NCBI GenBank assembly: GCA_026018925.1 | Contig: JAKSZU010000007.1 | Location: 95,466,001 to 95,530,000 of the forward strand | DNA from: Tupaia tana | Lineage: Eukaryota > Chordata > Mammalia > Scandentia > Tupaiidae | Direction: 5' to 3' | Length of the DNA stretch: 64,000 nt | Part shown: one piece after another, positions 1 to 11,486 of the stretch | How positions within the stretch are numbered: the stretch's first letter is position 1 | Layout: each line of letters starts with the position of its first letter | Made by a program: the position numbers and the translations under genes | The notes under the pieces: generated by a model | Seen by the model: the letters and a program-made list of their open reading frames with translations, nothing else | Database searches by the model: none | Told to the model about the DNA's origin: nothing

Positions 1-215
1 AACTGGATCTCACATGGCTGACCGCGTGGTTCAAGTCTGGGATCTAATGGCTTGAAAAACATGCTGGGTCGTGCGCCTACATGCCCAAAATCCCAAGAGG
101 AGAGTGGAGAAGAGATTGTGACATAAGCATCCTCCCCAAGGGATGATTTTTCTTTTTTTTTCTCTCTGTCTCTCTCTGGTGAGCACATGTACCCTAGAGC
201 AAACTGAAAAAAAAA
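1..215 (+). mobile_element. SINE-M, cut by window edge
   Basis: The tRNA-like head is partly missing at the window edge. The body (CCCAAAATCCCAAGAGGAGA) and the tail with ACCCTAGAGCAAACTG plus poly(A) are present. Confidence 0.8.
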
Positions 216-757
216 ATGCAGATCAAACACATGGAATTTTGCATATATTGCACATTCTCACTCAGATACATAGAATACTTTCAGGGGGCTTATGTAACCC
301 CTAAAACCTGACCACAGGTCCCAAGTCCAGAGCTCGTGTCAGAAGCCAATCAATCATGAAGGTTTCATCATGTGTTTTATCAGTTTCCTCTCAGACTATG
401 AGGAAATTGAAAGAAGTTTAGAACAAATGGAAAGAAAAACAATAATTATCACTATTAAAGCTCCCTATAAAAACTTTTTTTTAACCTTTGTTTCTTATGG
501 AAGACTTTCTGAAATGTACCTGTACATAATTCCTCGACATCTACTACATACCAGGCACTTACCGATGATGGTCAGAATAATCACGTTCTGATGATGGTGA
601 CTACTGTCTCCAAGCACGTCCCGACACAGCAGTGCCCGTGAAAGGTACGGCCGTGGGCTCCAAGCTAGACGGTCCCAGAGTACCTGACTTCGGGATCTTT
701 GTGTATTTCCCAGTGTCCTCCCTCTCATTACCTACTGCTTTCAGTGGGTAATTTTAT
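216..757. other. Non-coding stretch, no gene seen
   Basis: No exon, lineage SINE or RNA gene is recognisable. The AT-rich 370-600 part contains a 73-codon open frame with no splice context or similarity that I recognise. It may hold a decayed old repeat. Confidence 0.5.
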
Positions 758-931
758 TTTTTAAAGAATTCTTTTATTTAACTTTAATTATTTATTTTAA
801 TTTGACCAGAGATGGACAGAGCGAGAGAGAGAAAGAGAAATTGAGAAAGCAAGCCACCAAGTCCAGGACTTGAACTGTGATCGGACATGTGGGAGTGCAG
901 TGCCCTTAACCACCACGCCATCTGCTGGTCT
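758..931 (-). mobile_element. SINE-S
   Basis: Reads tail to head: A/T-rich tail, AATTTGACCAGAG, purine tract, GACTTGAACTGTGATC (B box complement), ending CCATCTGCTGGTC. Confidence 0.9.
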
Positions 932-1084
932 CTATAATTTTATAGCACCCATTTACTGTTTTAAATCAGCTGTGGGTGAGGAAACCAATTAATCAAGCTT
1001 GTTAGAATGACGTGCATAAGTGTATTGGCTCCGCATGAAACCCAGAGGAGTCCAATGCATAAGCTTTTGTGTATGAGTATTCTT

Positions 1085-1225
1085 TTATAAAAAAAAGAAT
1101 TTTTTTTTTTTTTCAATTTGACGAGGTGGGGAGAGAGAGAAAGAAAGCTGCCAGGTCCAGGACTCGAACAGTGGTTGGCCATGTGGGAGTTCAGCACCTT
1201 AACCACCACTCCACCTGCTGTAGCC
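1085..1225 (-). mobile_element. SINE-S
   Basis: Poly(T), CAATTTGACGAGG, purine tract, then GGACTCGAACAGTGGTTGG and a head ending CACCTGCTG. Confidence 0.9.
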
Positions 1226-1289
1226 CCATGTATGAGTATTTTTATCTCTCATTTGACTGCTTCGAAGCCTTTTACAGTAATTTCATGTT

Positions 1290-1599
1290 TCTCAGATACT
1301 TTGCATATGCTTGTTAGAGAAGTTACTTCTATTCCTTCCATAAATATTTAGGGAGTACCTACTACGAATCAGGCACTGTATGAAATACTGGAGAGTCAGC
1401 AGTTAACTGTTCAGACAGGATCTACACCCTCATGGAGCTTATATTCGAAGTTAAAGAGATAAGCAATAAGTAAGAAAACAAATACCTGAGATAGTTTCCA
1501 ATTGTATGTACCATGAAGACTCATAGAGTGGTGAGCCTGGGAGAGTGCGAGGACACTGAGGTTATAAAGTTTAGGTCTTGAACATAAACAGAGGTCAGC
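1290..1599 (+). repeat. Ancient mammalian repeat, part 1
   Basis: Contains the widespread motif around TACCTACTACGAATCAGGCA and CCCTCATGGAGCTTATATTC. I recall this from old mammalian-wide repeats but cannot name the family. It is interrupted by a SINE-S at 1600-1803 and continues after it. Confidence 0.5.
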
Positions 1600-1732
1600 A
1601 TGGGGGCCAGCAGGTGGCGAGGTGGTTACGGTGCTGGACACTCCCACGTGGCCAACCATGGTTCGAGTCCTGGACCTGGTGGCTTGCTTTCTCACTTTCC
1701 CTCTCTTGCTCTGTGTCTCTCTGGTCAAATTA

Positions 1733-1770
<38 letters not shown>

Positions 1771-1803
1771 GGAATAAATGAAATTAAATAATTCTTTAAA
1801 GAA
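1600..1803 (+). mobile_element. SINE-S with (TAA)n tail
   Basis: Full head (GGGGGCCAGCAGGTGGCGAG), B box GGTTCGAGTCC, CT tract, GGTCAAATTAAATAATAA, and about 12 TAA units. It sits inside the older repeat flanking it. Confidence 0.9.
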
Positions 1804-2040
1804 CAAAGGCCAGCATGTTTGAGAGAGAAGGGCAGGGGTGGCGCTAGAGCAGAAGGCAGGCTGATTGCGCAGGGTCTTGGGGCCATGGAAGCAAACTAGA
1901 AGGGTTTTGATCAGCATAGTGACAGGATCTGATTTGCATTTTGTACAAATCACTTAAGCATTTCAGAGGACAGGAGTCAAAGCCAAGAGACCCAACTCCT
2001 GCAGTAGTCCAGGTGAGAGAGGGTGCGCCTCAAGGTAGGG
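1804..2040 (+). repeat. Ancient mammalian repeat, part 2
   Basis: Has the old-repeat signature GCAGGGTCTTGGGGCCATGG ... GGGTTTTGATCAG ... GTGACAGGATCTGATTTGCA ... GCAGTAGTCCAGGTGAGAGA. It continues the element at 1290-1599 across the SINE-S insertion. Confidence 0.55.
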
Positions 2041-2043
2041 AGG

Positions 2044-2302
2044 TGGGGCCAGGAGGTGGCACAGTGGTTACATTGCTGGACTCCCACTTGACTGACTGTG
2101 GTTTGAGTCCTGGACCTGATGGCTTGAAAATCATGCCAGGCACAATGCATGTGGGCTTAAGATCCCAGGAGAAGGGGTTGCGGTGTAGCCATCCCCCCGG
2201 GGGGGTGATTTCTCACTTTCCCTCTCACTGTCTCTGTCTCTCTCTCCAGCAAGTGCATGTACCCTATGGCAAAAACCTCTTAAAAAAACAAAAACAAAAA
2301 AA
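2044..2302 (+). mobile_element. SINE-M
   Basis: Complete copy ending ACCCTATGGCAAAAACCTCT plus an A-rich tail. The C/G inverted repeat is CCCCCCGGGGGGG here. Confidence 0.9.
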
Positions 2303-2357
2303 GGTAGGGCGGTGCAGAGGGGAGGGGACAGGTGGGAGCACAGACACGGCAGAAACA

Positions 2358-2565
2358 GGGCTGGCACCGCGGCGCAGCGGCGAGGTGTTGTGCGTGGGGA
2401 GCTGGACCCCACGTGGCCGGCCGCAGTTCAAGTTCTGGCTCTGGGGACTTGCGTGACACAGGGGATGGAGGAAAGGAAGAAAAGTCATTGTGGCAGGACC
2501 AGGCCACATTTGGCGGTGCTTTCTCTCTGCTTCTTTATCACATGCCCTGTGACAATAAAAAAGGA
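2358..2565 (+). mobile_element. Diverged SINE-M-like copy
   Basis: The head variant CTGGCACCGCGGCGCAGCGG is followed by CCACGTGGCCGGCCGCAGTT and ends ATGCCCTGTGACAATAAAAA. It differs from the other copies and may be an older tRNA-SINE type. Confidence 0.6.
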
Positions 2566-2677
2566 AGAGAAGAAAACAGAAACAGATGAAACTTACGTAT
2601 ACCAAGGTGATAACATAGCCCCCCAGAGAAAGGAATTACTTCAGGTTAGCTGAATACAGTGAGCTGACTTAGTATGC

Positions 2678-2931
2678 TTTTTTATTTTATTTTAGATTTT
2701 TGTTATAGGACGCATGCACTCACTGGAGGGAGACAGAGAGAGGGCAAGTGAGAAATCACCACCTAGTGAGGATGCCTATGCCACAGTCCATTCTCTTCCA
2801 CTCCTCCTGGGATTTTTGGCACGCACACACGCCAAGCAGGTTTTTCAAGCTGCTGAGTCCAGGACTTGAACCACTCACTTGGCGATGTGAGACCCAGCAC
2901 CTTAACCACCATGCCACTTGCTGGCCCTATA
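2678..2931 (-). mobile_element. SINE-M
   Basis: T-rich start, TTGTTATAGGACGCATGCAC, AGTGAGAAATCACC, GGACTTGAACCACTCACTTG, and a head ending CCACTTGCTGGCCC. Confidence 0.9.
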
Positions 2932-3214
2932 CACTTTAGTAGAATATATTCTATGGATAATACAACCTGAAAAGCAAACTCAGACATTACTAAAGAGATG
3001 TATTGTTAGTGGTAACATCGATAATATAATCCTGAACCTCTTTTATGTTTTTTGTACGATAAAGCAAAGAAATACAAATATTAACAGCATTAGAAACAAA
3101 GACATGTAGCTGAAGCCTGGACAATTGAGCAGGGGTTCTGCTCTTTCCTGGGCTAGGGTGGACCGTGTTTGAGGACAGCTCTGTTAAGGCTCCATTTCGT
3201 ACCTATGAATCATA

Positions 3215-3335
3215 GCTGCAAACATTACTGAGCTGTTACCACACGCCAGGCATCCTTTACAGATTCTGTGAAGTGCTGTAAGGCATATACTGTTATTAGA
3301 GTGAGAAAACCAGAGTTCTGACAGTTACTGGCTGT
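3215..3335 (-). mobile_element. MIR fragment
   Basis: Reverse-complement MIR signature: CTGTTACCACACGCCAGGC followed by a degraded core and GAGAAAACCAGAG. Confidence 0.5.
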
Positions 3336-3473
3336 ACTGAAGCCTTTTCTAGCAGGACCACTGGGTTTCTGGCCAGGCTTTCTTTACCCAGGAGCCCTCA
3401 AAACTGTTTCTAAAAATCTTGGCTCCGCAGCAGAAGCACTAAGGAGAGAACACAGACTAACAACATCCTTACC

Positions 3474-3917
3474 GGGACCAGCAGATGGCGTAGTGTTTAC
3501 ATTGCTGGAGTCCCACATAGTCCACTGTGGTTCGAGTCTTGGACCTAGCTGCTTAAAATTCATGCCAGGGAGGCTGGCAGGTGGTGTGGTGGTTAAGGGT
3601 GCTGGGTTCCCACATGGCTGACTGCGGTTTGAGTCCTGGACCTGGTGGCTTGCTCTTTCACTTTCCCTCTCTCTCTTGCTCTCTCTCTGTCCCTTTCTGG
3701 TCAAATTAAAATAAATAAAGTTAAATAAAATAATTATTAAAAAAAAAAAAAAAAAAAAACTCACACTAGGCACATGTGCGTGTGTGCCCAAAATCCCGAG
3801 AGGAGAATGGAGAAAAAGGGACTGCAGCGTGGCCATCCCCTGGTGAGTGATTTCTCACTTTCTGTCTCTCCAGTGAGCCCACATGCCCTACAGCAAAAAT
3901 CTCTCTAAAAACGAGGA
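3474..3917 (+). mobile_element. SINE-L split by a nested SINE-S
   Basis: The head half is 3474-3568 (GGACCAGCAGATGGCGTAGTG, B box GGTTCGAGTCT). The tail half is 3761-3917 (CCCGAGAGGAGAATGG ... ACAGCAAAAATCTCTC). The nested element is flanked by ATTCATGCCAGG and ACTCACACTAGG, a degraded TSD. Confidence 0.85.
3569..3760 (+). mobile_element. SINE-S nested in SINE-L
   Basis: Complete short copy with a long poly(A) inside the SINE-L body, so the host copy is older. Confidence 0.9.
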
Positions 3918-4107
3918 AAAGCTGTCACGAATCTGGCCTCAAATGCCAAGATCTTTCCAACCATTTCTCATAGCTGCCTTTCACATACCTGTATTGTGGC
4001 CGAGCTGGACCCTTCGTGGTTCCTTGTTCCCATACCCTTCAGTTTCTTACCTGTACATCTGTGCCCTTGCCCCGTCACCCCGGTCCCCATCATCACAGTC
4101 TGAATGC

Positions 4108-4950
4108 TGTCTCGAGGTGTGTTCCTATCTCTGCAGAAAGCCACGCACAAAGCGAGGCTGTGGACTTAGAGTAGTTTATTAGGATGAAGGCAGCTAATGG
4201 CTCTGACGAGCAGCAGATACCAGCAGTGAGCTGTTAGGAGGCAGGCCTTGGGATCTGGCAGTCTCTGGCTGGTCACTCGGCCAGGCTTAGGCTGGCAAAG
4301 GGGCAGAGCTTGACTCTGACGCAGAGGACTTGTCAGCAGGGCAGGTAGAGAATCAGGCGAGGGGTGAGTGGCAGTGCAGGGAGCTGGTTCTTCAGTCACA
4401 GTTGCTGGGACGGTAGGTCTTTGAGGGGTCACTGCCAGAAATGAGTCACAGTGTGTGCCCACTAGACTTCAGAACAGCACGTTGCCGGCAGAAAGCGTTC
4501 TGTCATGGCAGCTCTCAGAAATGCATGCTGTTTGTGGCTTAGGGAGACTTTTCCTTGGCTGATACATGTTTTGAAGCCCAGGACCTACAGCCTGTCTCCA
4601 GGCCCCAGCAAGGTAGTGGACGACCTGAGGGGCTATTACATCTTGTTCTGGCTCTACCAAGGAGAGAGAACGCTGCAGAAAGGTTTAATCCCAGAAGGGA
4701 GTTTGGTTAATAGGTTGGAGCCACAGTTCTCAAGGTGAGCTTTTGGCCCTTGCACCAAGACTGCATAAGGTCTATACAAAAAGTCTGTAAGGAAAGAATG
4801 CCCTCACCTACCTTGATTGGTCATTAGGGAGAAAGATGTCAACTTTTAGAACCTCAGTTAGCTTGGCTTTTCCATGCGTACGTACATGAGAACTTAGAAT
4901 ACCTCGGAGTCTGAGAGTGTAGACCCAGTCCCTGTAGGGGCTAGACACAC
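4108..4950 (-). mobile_element. Candidate old solo LTR
   Basis: On the minus strand a block runs from TGTGTCTAGCCCCTACAGGG to TCGAGACA (TG...CA ends). It has a CCAAT box (GACCAATCAAGG, near 4815) and AATAAA at 4175-4180, about 67 bp before the end, as expected for an LTR. No clear TSD or internal retroviral gene is visible. The family is not recognised and the boundaries are inferred. Confidence 0.45.
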
Positions 4951-5074
4951 CAGAGCTGCGAAGCAGGTCACCAGCCTCTCCTCTTCACCCATAAAAAGTA
5001 GTTTATCCACAGATGCAAGATACATTCCCCATCATCCTCTCGAGGAGCCACTTCATGGAGAAACCAAGGGGATT

Positions 5075-5165
5075 CCATTCACTGTGTGATCGGGGCCAAG
5101 TCCCTTCCTCTTGGCTTCAATATCCTTGTCTGTAAAGTGAGGAGCCTGGAGCAGATGTGTTTAAG
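5075..5165 (+). mobile_element. MIR fragment
   Basis: Core signature GTGTGATCGGGGCCAAGTCC followed by TTGTCTGTAAAGTGAGGAG. Confidence 0.75.
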
Positions 5166-5371
5166 GGCTCCCCCATCTCTGCCCTCCTGTCAGTGAACCA
5201 CTGATTGCTTGCCTACAGCTGCCATTGCAGCAATCACTGGGGGCCACCATTTGGAAGAGGCCCCAGCTTCTCGGGTGCTTCCCTGTGCTGTTCCTCCCAT
5301 CCTTTCTGTCCTGTCTGAACTTAGTCCACCTAACCCTGGCCACAAGCAGTAGTGAAGAACAGCTCATGATT

Positions 5372-5465
5372 AAAAACCAGGTGCTAGGTATACTAGGTAT
5401 ACGTGTTACGCAGACCGCCCCGTGAAGTGGATACCATGATCTTCATTTTGCAGGTTAAGAAATAA
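5372..5465 (-). mobile_element. MIR fragment
   Basis: Reverse MIR pattern: CCAGGTGCTAGGTATACTAG and CTTCATTTTGCAGGTTAAGA. Confidence 0.5.
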
Positions 5466-5469
5466 CTGT

Positions 5470-5665
5470 AGGGCCCGGCAGGTGGTATTGTGGTTAAGGG
5501 CACTGGACTCCCACATGGCCAACTGTGGTTTGAGCCCCAGACCTAGCAGCTTGCTTTCTCACTTTCTCTCTCTCTTGCTCTGTTCCTCTCTGATCAAATT
5601 AAAATAAATAAATAAGCAAAGTTAAATAACTGTTAAAGAAAAGAAAGAAAGAAAGAAAGAAACAA
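5470..5665 (+). mobile_element. SINE-S with (GAAA)n tail
   Basis: Head GGGCCCGGCAGGTGGTATTG, CT tract, ATCAAATTAAAATAAATAAA, then a GAAA microsatellite. Confidence 0.9.
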
Positions 5666-5677
5666 CTGTAAAGAGGT

Positions 5678-5914
5678 CATGGAGAGCCGTCCCATGCCCT
5701 GGCAGTTAAGAGAGTTGGACCCCACATGGCTGACCGTGCAGTTTGAGCCCCCGACTTGGTGGCTTGAAAAACACACTGGACACGTGTGTGGCCAGAATTC
5801 CAACAGGAGGGAGAAATGGAGTTGAAAAGATTGCACTGTGACTATCCTCCATGGAGGCGCTTTCTCACTGTCTCTGTCTCTGATGAGCACATGTGTCTTC
5901 TGGGGGAAAAAAGG
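5678..5914 (+). mobile_element. SINE-M, old
   Basis: A diverged head (CCGTCCCATGCCCTGGCAG) leads to CTTGAAAAACACACTGGACA and CCTCCATGGAGGCGC. A poly(G) run of about 12 follows the tail. This is the last recognisable lineage SINE before about 16.5 kb. Confidence 0.75.
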
Positions 5915-6329
5915 CGGGGGGGGGGGGTGTCCTTTGGGCAGGAATTTCTCAAACCCTAGCGATCCAGGTGAATTCACTCTGGCCTAAGCAGACTAGGATT
6001 TCATGCACCTTTCTGGTAGGCCCCCTGCTGGACATTCTCCTCCCTCCATGTAGCCCTCCACATCCTGCTTTGTATTCAGGAGGCTGTATGCATGTGTGTG
6101 TCCTGGCCAGCTGCATCGCCCGGCAGAGTTCTGTGTGTAGGACCCAGGGTTTCTCCCAACCGAGGCAGGGAGACACCCTTCCAGCAAGACAGAACCTTAG
6201 CAGCAGCCACTCAAGGCCAGCCTCGTAGCTCCCATGCAACTCATTACAGCAGAAGAGAAGTGCCCTTGAATGCCGGGGTCACTCAAGAGCCTGGGGGTAG
6301 GGTGGGGGGTGTTTCAGAATCATCATCTG

Positions 6330-6505
6330 TCATCTTCATCCATACAGTTAACCTGTATTGCTGACAGGCCTTAGCAAATCACTTCTCTACTGAACCTCCA
6401 TGTTTGTCTCCAAAAAGTACCTTCCTCACAGCTCCATTGTGAGGGGTCAAGTGAGACAACAGGCTTGTGCTCATGTAAGATAGTCTTTAAAGGCTGCAGA
6501 CGGGC
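6330..6505 (+). mobile_element. MIR
   Basis: Carries the MIR arc: CAAATCACTTCTCTACTGAA, CCTCCATGTTTGTCTCC, CACAGCTCCATTGTGAGGGG, CAAGTGAGACAAC. Confidence 0.65.
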
Positions 6506-7264
6506 CAGCTAAGGTGCTTACAGGCTGACTAGGACACAGACATGTGCACGGGGTGCCCCGCAGGATACCAGTGGGGTGCACTGCGTCCTACAGGGTATCC
6601 CCGGGCAGCCTCCAGGCACACAGACCCCTCACACAGGGAAAAGGCCGTGTAGGCTGTCAGCCTGCAGGGACAGAGAGCATCAGTGAGGTGCAGAGGGTCT
6701 TGCTTCTGCTGGGGAGTGCTCTTCCTCTCTCGCACTGGGGCATCCTCCCTGTCTTCCTGGGATCATGCAGTCGGGTGATTATTTCACAGGGCACCCTAAG
6801 GCCAGAGAGGGGAAAGCAATCTCAGCCCTCGGGGAGTTTTCTGGTTTGTCTGGAGGCACAAACAAGGACCAAGAGGTGCCGTTAGAAAACAAGGTCACCG
6901 TGCAGTGTCAGAGCTGGTTCCAGGAGCCCTGTGGATCTACTGAGCCTTTGGGGCTAATTTGCTAACAGAAGAAGTGGACTATGGCCTCTAACGCCTGTTC
7001 TAGGCAGAATGCACTAAGTGGCTTAAGAAAGTTGAACCTGCTTCTCAGAATGTTCATAGGAGGGTCATTTGCTGGAAAGTCAGGCTGGTCTTCCTGAGAA
7101 ATAGCTTAGGGAACTGGAAACAGTCCTCAAAGTAACCTGGGAGACCAAAGAAAGCGACCCCAGGGATAGTGCCCCAGACAGGAATAGAACCTTCCTTACA
7201 GCAGAAAACAGACAATAATAATTTGTAAAATTGCTGTTTCTGTGTGAGAGCCTGCTAATATGCT

Positions 7265-7440
7265 AGAGAGGATTTTGCATATATTATCCCTAATCCTTAA
7301 AACCACCCTTCAAGGTAGGCACAACCCCCACTTTACAGATGAAGAAATGAGGTTAGAAGAGGATTTGTCCAAAGCCACAAAGCTAGTTGGTGGGGGAATC
7401 AGAAGTCAGACCCACGTTTGCCTGGGTCCCTTCCAGTGCA
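7265..7440 (-). mobile_element. MIR in last DHDDS intron
   Basis: Reverse-complement core CACTTTACAGATGAAGAAAT followed by CCAAAGCCACAAAGCTAGTT and a degraded B-box region. Confidence 0.8.
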
Positions 7441-7685
7441 AACCTGAGAAGAATGTAAGAATGCAGACACTTGCACACAAACTAACCCAAACCAAGATGG
7501 ACCCAGAGCTGCCTCTGCTTTGCCTGTTCGGTGTGGGCACTGCCTGCCATGCAGCTGCTCCCACACCTCCCCAGACCTAGCAGGGACTCCACGGTTCCAC
7601 CTCCTTTGGCCCCTCTGTGCCCCACCCACAACCCCCAGCCCAGTTCCACCGACACCCATAAAACCTGTCCCCTTCCCACTCCCAC

Positions 7686-7935
<250 letters not shown>

Positions 7936-9945
7936 ACGCGGCTGGCCACCTGCCACTTTGCCCTGCCCTCTGCCTCCAGGGCCCCACTCCCCTTTCTTTT
8001 CTTGGCTCTTGAAAGGCACCTCCCTCTTGATGAATTGTGTTCCCTTTGCTTGGCAGGGGAGCCCCCAAGCTAGGTCTGCTGGCCATAGATACCTTTGGGC
8101 TGCTTTGGACAGATGAGCCTTGGGGAGAGTTGAGGTGAGGGTCTCCCACAAGTGCACTAAACTCAGCTCTGGTCACCAGTCAGTTTGGAGAGCAAGCACT
8201 GCCCCTCCACCTTTGCCACCAATGCCTGTGCGCCTGGATGCACTTTTCCCACCAGCACATCCTTCAACACAGGATTGCGGGGAAGAGAGCTTCCCATGAC
8301 CTGACCCTTCGCCCACCCGTCTTAGCCTTCCACCTGACTTTCACAAAAGACATGGCTCCACCTTGGGTGTGCTGGCAAATAGCTCACAGGCGCAGCCAGC
8401 GTTATTTGGGCAAAGAAAGGGGCGGGAAGCGAGGAAGAAAATGTGCCCATCTGCTGCTCCTCCCCTTGGCTCTCCACCTGGGATTTGCTATTGAATCCCG
8501 ACCCCCTCCCACCACACAGTACTGATTGCTCACTAAAGGCTCAGCGCCCCCAATGGCGCGCCGAAGCCAGGCGGGTGATTACAATCCAATTACCTATTGT
8601 CGACTCAGCCCACACAAGCTTTTCTCCTCCTCTTGCAGGGCATGGGGCCAGCTCCACTCCCACTCCCCAGTGAGACCGGCCCCCTCCATGGCTCCAGGGT
8701 AACAGAAGGGCCTGTAGGCCCTGGTGAACCTGATTCACCACAGGCCTCCTACCCTGTAACACCAGGCCTGCTAAGAACCAAGCACCTCTCCCACCATCTC
8801 AAACTCTGATTCCCACTTCCAGTCCTCAAGGTTTCTCCCGTTTTTTGATGTGGCTCCCTAAGTAGGCCCCAAGATGATTTATTCTCAACGTGACAAAACT
8901 TCCTCCGGGCCCTCTCTGACAGGCCCAGCAGTAAGAAGTGGGCAGAGTCAAGGCTGTGTCCTTTCCCTTACCTCCCCCTGCAAAGCTGCTGAGCAGATTA
9001 GTGCCTTTGAAGAGCTGTCGCCTGCCACAACTCTGCTTCAGGTGCCCCAGGGCAGCAAGCACCAGCCAGAGGCACCAGCCCAGTGCAACTCCTTCAGTCC
9101 TCCCATTTCACCTCTGCAGGCTGTTTCCCCAGCACCTCCCGCTAGGGGGGAAGTGGGGTCTCGCAAGCAGTGTTAAAAGAGTATGCCCTTCAGATCCCGA
9201 ACTTTCCTGTACCCCAGTCCACTCCTCCCTTTTCCAAGCCCGGATACCTGGCACTGGAGACCATTTGGCCACATCCCTGCTCCCAGAAATCAAGCATAGA
9301 TGCCAGACGCTGCGATCAAGGAGCCAATCAGTGCATCCTTTGGCAAGCCCCCCACACACCTGGCACTCCCCACCACCAATCCCTGGCACGGGCTTCCCCG
9401 AGAGCAGGTGCTGTACATTTTCCACTTTACAATGGGGTTGTTGACAGCCTTAATTAGGGAACCATGAATTATGCGGCTATAATGCAGAGCCCTACAATTG
9501 AGGCGGGGAGGAGGGCTGGAGGCAGCGGACGGAGTCTGCCCTGAACGAGGCCAGGAGTCCTGTCTCAACTCTGACTCTCCCTAATGTGATTGGGGTACTG
9601 TAAGTGTGATTAATGGGGCTGGTACCTCTCTTTGGCCCCAGGTCTTGAATTCTGGGAAAGGCGCACAGTGTGGAGTGGGAGGAGCCGCCTAGGAGGCCCT
9701 GTAGGGGTGGAGAGGAGAGGCCCGGGAGCCAGCTACTTCTCCCCAAGAGCAGGGCCTTCAAGAAACGGTTCGAATTCCCTGGTTGCTTTCAGCCAGTATG
9801 ACTGTACACGCCTTGCCTCAGGAACCGGGAGGGGCCCATTTAAGTGTCCTCCCACCTGTGAGCCAGGCTCTCCCATGTGGGGATATTTATCCTGTTCTTG
9901 TGTTCTCCTGAGTCTCCAATAGAATTTTAAAATTCTTAGATGTAA
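7936..9945 (+). other. DHDDS: DHDDS 3' UTR (probable extent)
   Basis: Follows the stop codon with no further ORF of note and no lineage SINEs. The end is inferred from the only near-canonical poly(A) hexamer (9918-9923). The resulting length, about 2 kb, and the gap of about 1.2 kb to the HMGN2 start agree with the human arrangement as I remember it. Blocks rich in homeodomain-type ATTA/TAAT cores lie near 8570-8600, 9450-9500 and 9580-9620. Confidence 0.55.
9918..9923 (+). terminator. DHDDS: Candidate variant poly(A) signal AATAGA
   Basis: AATAGA in CTCCAATAGAATTTTAAAAT, followed by a GT-rich stretch (TGTAAGACTTGTTTGCTG). No AATAAA or ATTAAA was found between the DHDDS stop and here. AATAGA is a known weak variant. 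Confidence 0.4.
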
Positions 9946-11024
9946 GACTTGTTTGCTGACTGCAACGGAAGAACGCCTCGTTTCACTGCTGCGATTGCCT
10001 ATCCTCCCTCTGGCGCGCCTGGCTAGCTCCGGACCCCTGGCGTTGGGCTGGGGGGACCCGAGGAGCCCTTCTGCCACCACAACACCTGTTCCTCTACTTG
10101 TTTCCTCATCTCCGGGCGCTTTCCTCCACCCTGCTTTCCCTCGCGCCAGTGAAAGGAAGCCAGTTTGACAGTGGAAGGAGGGATTTCGCCAGCTGCGTCT
10201 GCAGCGCCCAGTCTCGGTGGCCGCGTCGGTGGGGGCAGCTGGGCCAGAAGTGTCGGGGACGACAGCGCGGAGGGGGAGGGGAGTGCTAGTAGGCCTTCGT
10301 GGCGGCCGCGCTCCATCATTCTGTGGCGGGGACCTGAGGTCCAGCGATGCAGGAACCTAAGGGAGCCACCCGACAGGCGTGGGGGTTGGGGGGCTTCGTT
10401 AGCATCTGGGGAGGCGGCTGAACAACGGGTGCTGAAAGGACAGCTCCTACCTGCCCCACAGCACCCGAAAGGCACCTCTGCGTGGAAAGTCTTCTCCTCG
10501 AACCCCCACCCCACCTCGAGTAGACCGCCTTCCAGGTGAAGTGCACGACAGGCTTCCCCGGAGTGGCAGCTCGGAGGGATGCACGTCCGGCTGCGCCAAG
10601 ACGCTTCCCCGCTCTTCGCACTTCAGTGTCAGCCTTGACCCTGGGAGCTGCAGCCGGTGCTCCAGCCGCGCGCTTCCACCCGCCTCCAGGGCGGCAGAGC
10701 CCGGCGGCCAAGCCTCGTGAACCCCTCTTCTGGGGCCCCCGGCGGGAGCAGGAAGGAGGGCCGCCGTGATGCGCCCTTAGTGTCGCACGGCTTGGAGAAG
10801 TGGGTAGCTCGGTTGCATAAGGTGGAAGGAACTTGGTAGTTTGCAAAAGCCAGCCCTGGGCAGGAGCGGAGCCCCAGCGCGGCCGGCTCGCGCGCCCCTC
10901 CCCATTTACTGCCTGCGCCGCGCGCCTCCCCCACTGAGCCCCCACCCCCTCGGCGCGCCGCCGTCTCTCGCGCCCTCCCCCCTGCACCCCCCTCCTCACT
11001 CCCTCCAGAGGAGGTGAGTTTAAA

Positions 11025-11145
11025 CCCCGCCCACGTGACCCCAGCTAGGCCAATGAGCGGCGGCGGGAGGTGAAATCCGGTTCTAACCGGTCCGGGGCTC
11101 CCAGCGCTATAAAAACTTTATAAACCCCCCGGAGCCCGAGCAGTG
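11025..11145 (+). promoter_or_regulatory. HMGN2: HMGN2 core promoter
   Basis: In order: GC box CCCCGCCC (11025-11032), E-box CACGTG (11032-11037), CCAAT box (11050-11054), TATA box TATAAAAA (11108-11115) and a second TTTATAAA (11117-11124). Transcription should start about 30 bp after the first TATA, near 11138-11142. A TATA box inside a CpG island fits a strongly expressed chromatin-protein gene. Confidence 0.85.
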
Positions 11146-11240
11146 TGAAGAAGAGGCGAGAGCGACCCCCGGACCGACCAAAGCCTGCGCGCCGCTGCAT
11201 CCCCCGCGTCCAGCGCCTACGTCCCGCCGTCGTCGCCACC

Positions 11241-11255
11241 ATGCCCAAGAGAAAG
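11241..11255 (+). CDS. HMGN2: HMGN2 coding exon 1
   Basis: Codes MPKRK. Kozak GTCGCCACCATGC with A at -3; donor AAAG/GTACGT. The 5' UTR is about 100 bp. Confidence 0.97.
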
Positions 11256-11441
11256 GTACGTGGCGCGAGGGCCCCAGGCGCTGGGTCGCCGCCGCCGCCA
11301 CCGCCGCCGCCTTCCCAGCTCCGGGGCGCGAGAGTCGGCGCCCGGCGGGAGCAGGCCCGGCCGCGCGGCGCGGGGGCTCGGGGCGCTGCCGGGCGGCCCT
11401 GGGCTCACCCTGCGCGGCTCGGCTGCCCGCGGGCGCCAGAG

Positions 11442-11486
11442 GCCATATTGGAGGAGCGGCGGCAGCGGCGGGAGGAGCCATGTTGG
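11442..11486. promoter_or_regulatory. HMGN2: Pair of YY1-type motifs in HMGN2 intron 1
   Basis: GCCATATTGG (11442-11451) and GCCATGTTGG (11477-11486) lie in the same direction about 300-350 bp past the start site, a common position for YY1 sites. Motif match only. Confidence 0.45.
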
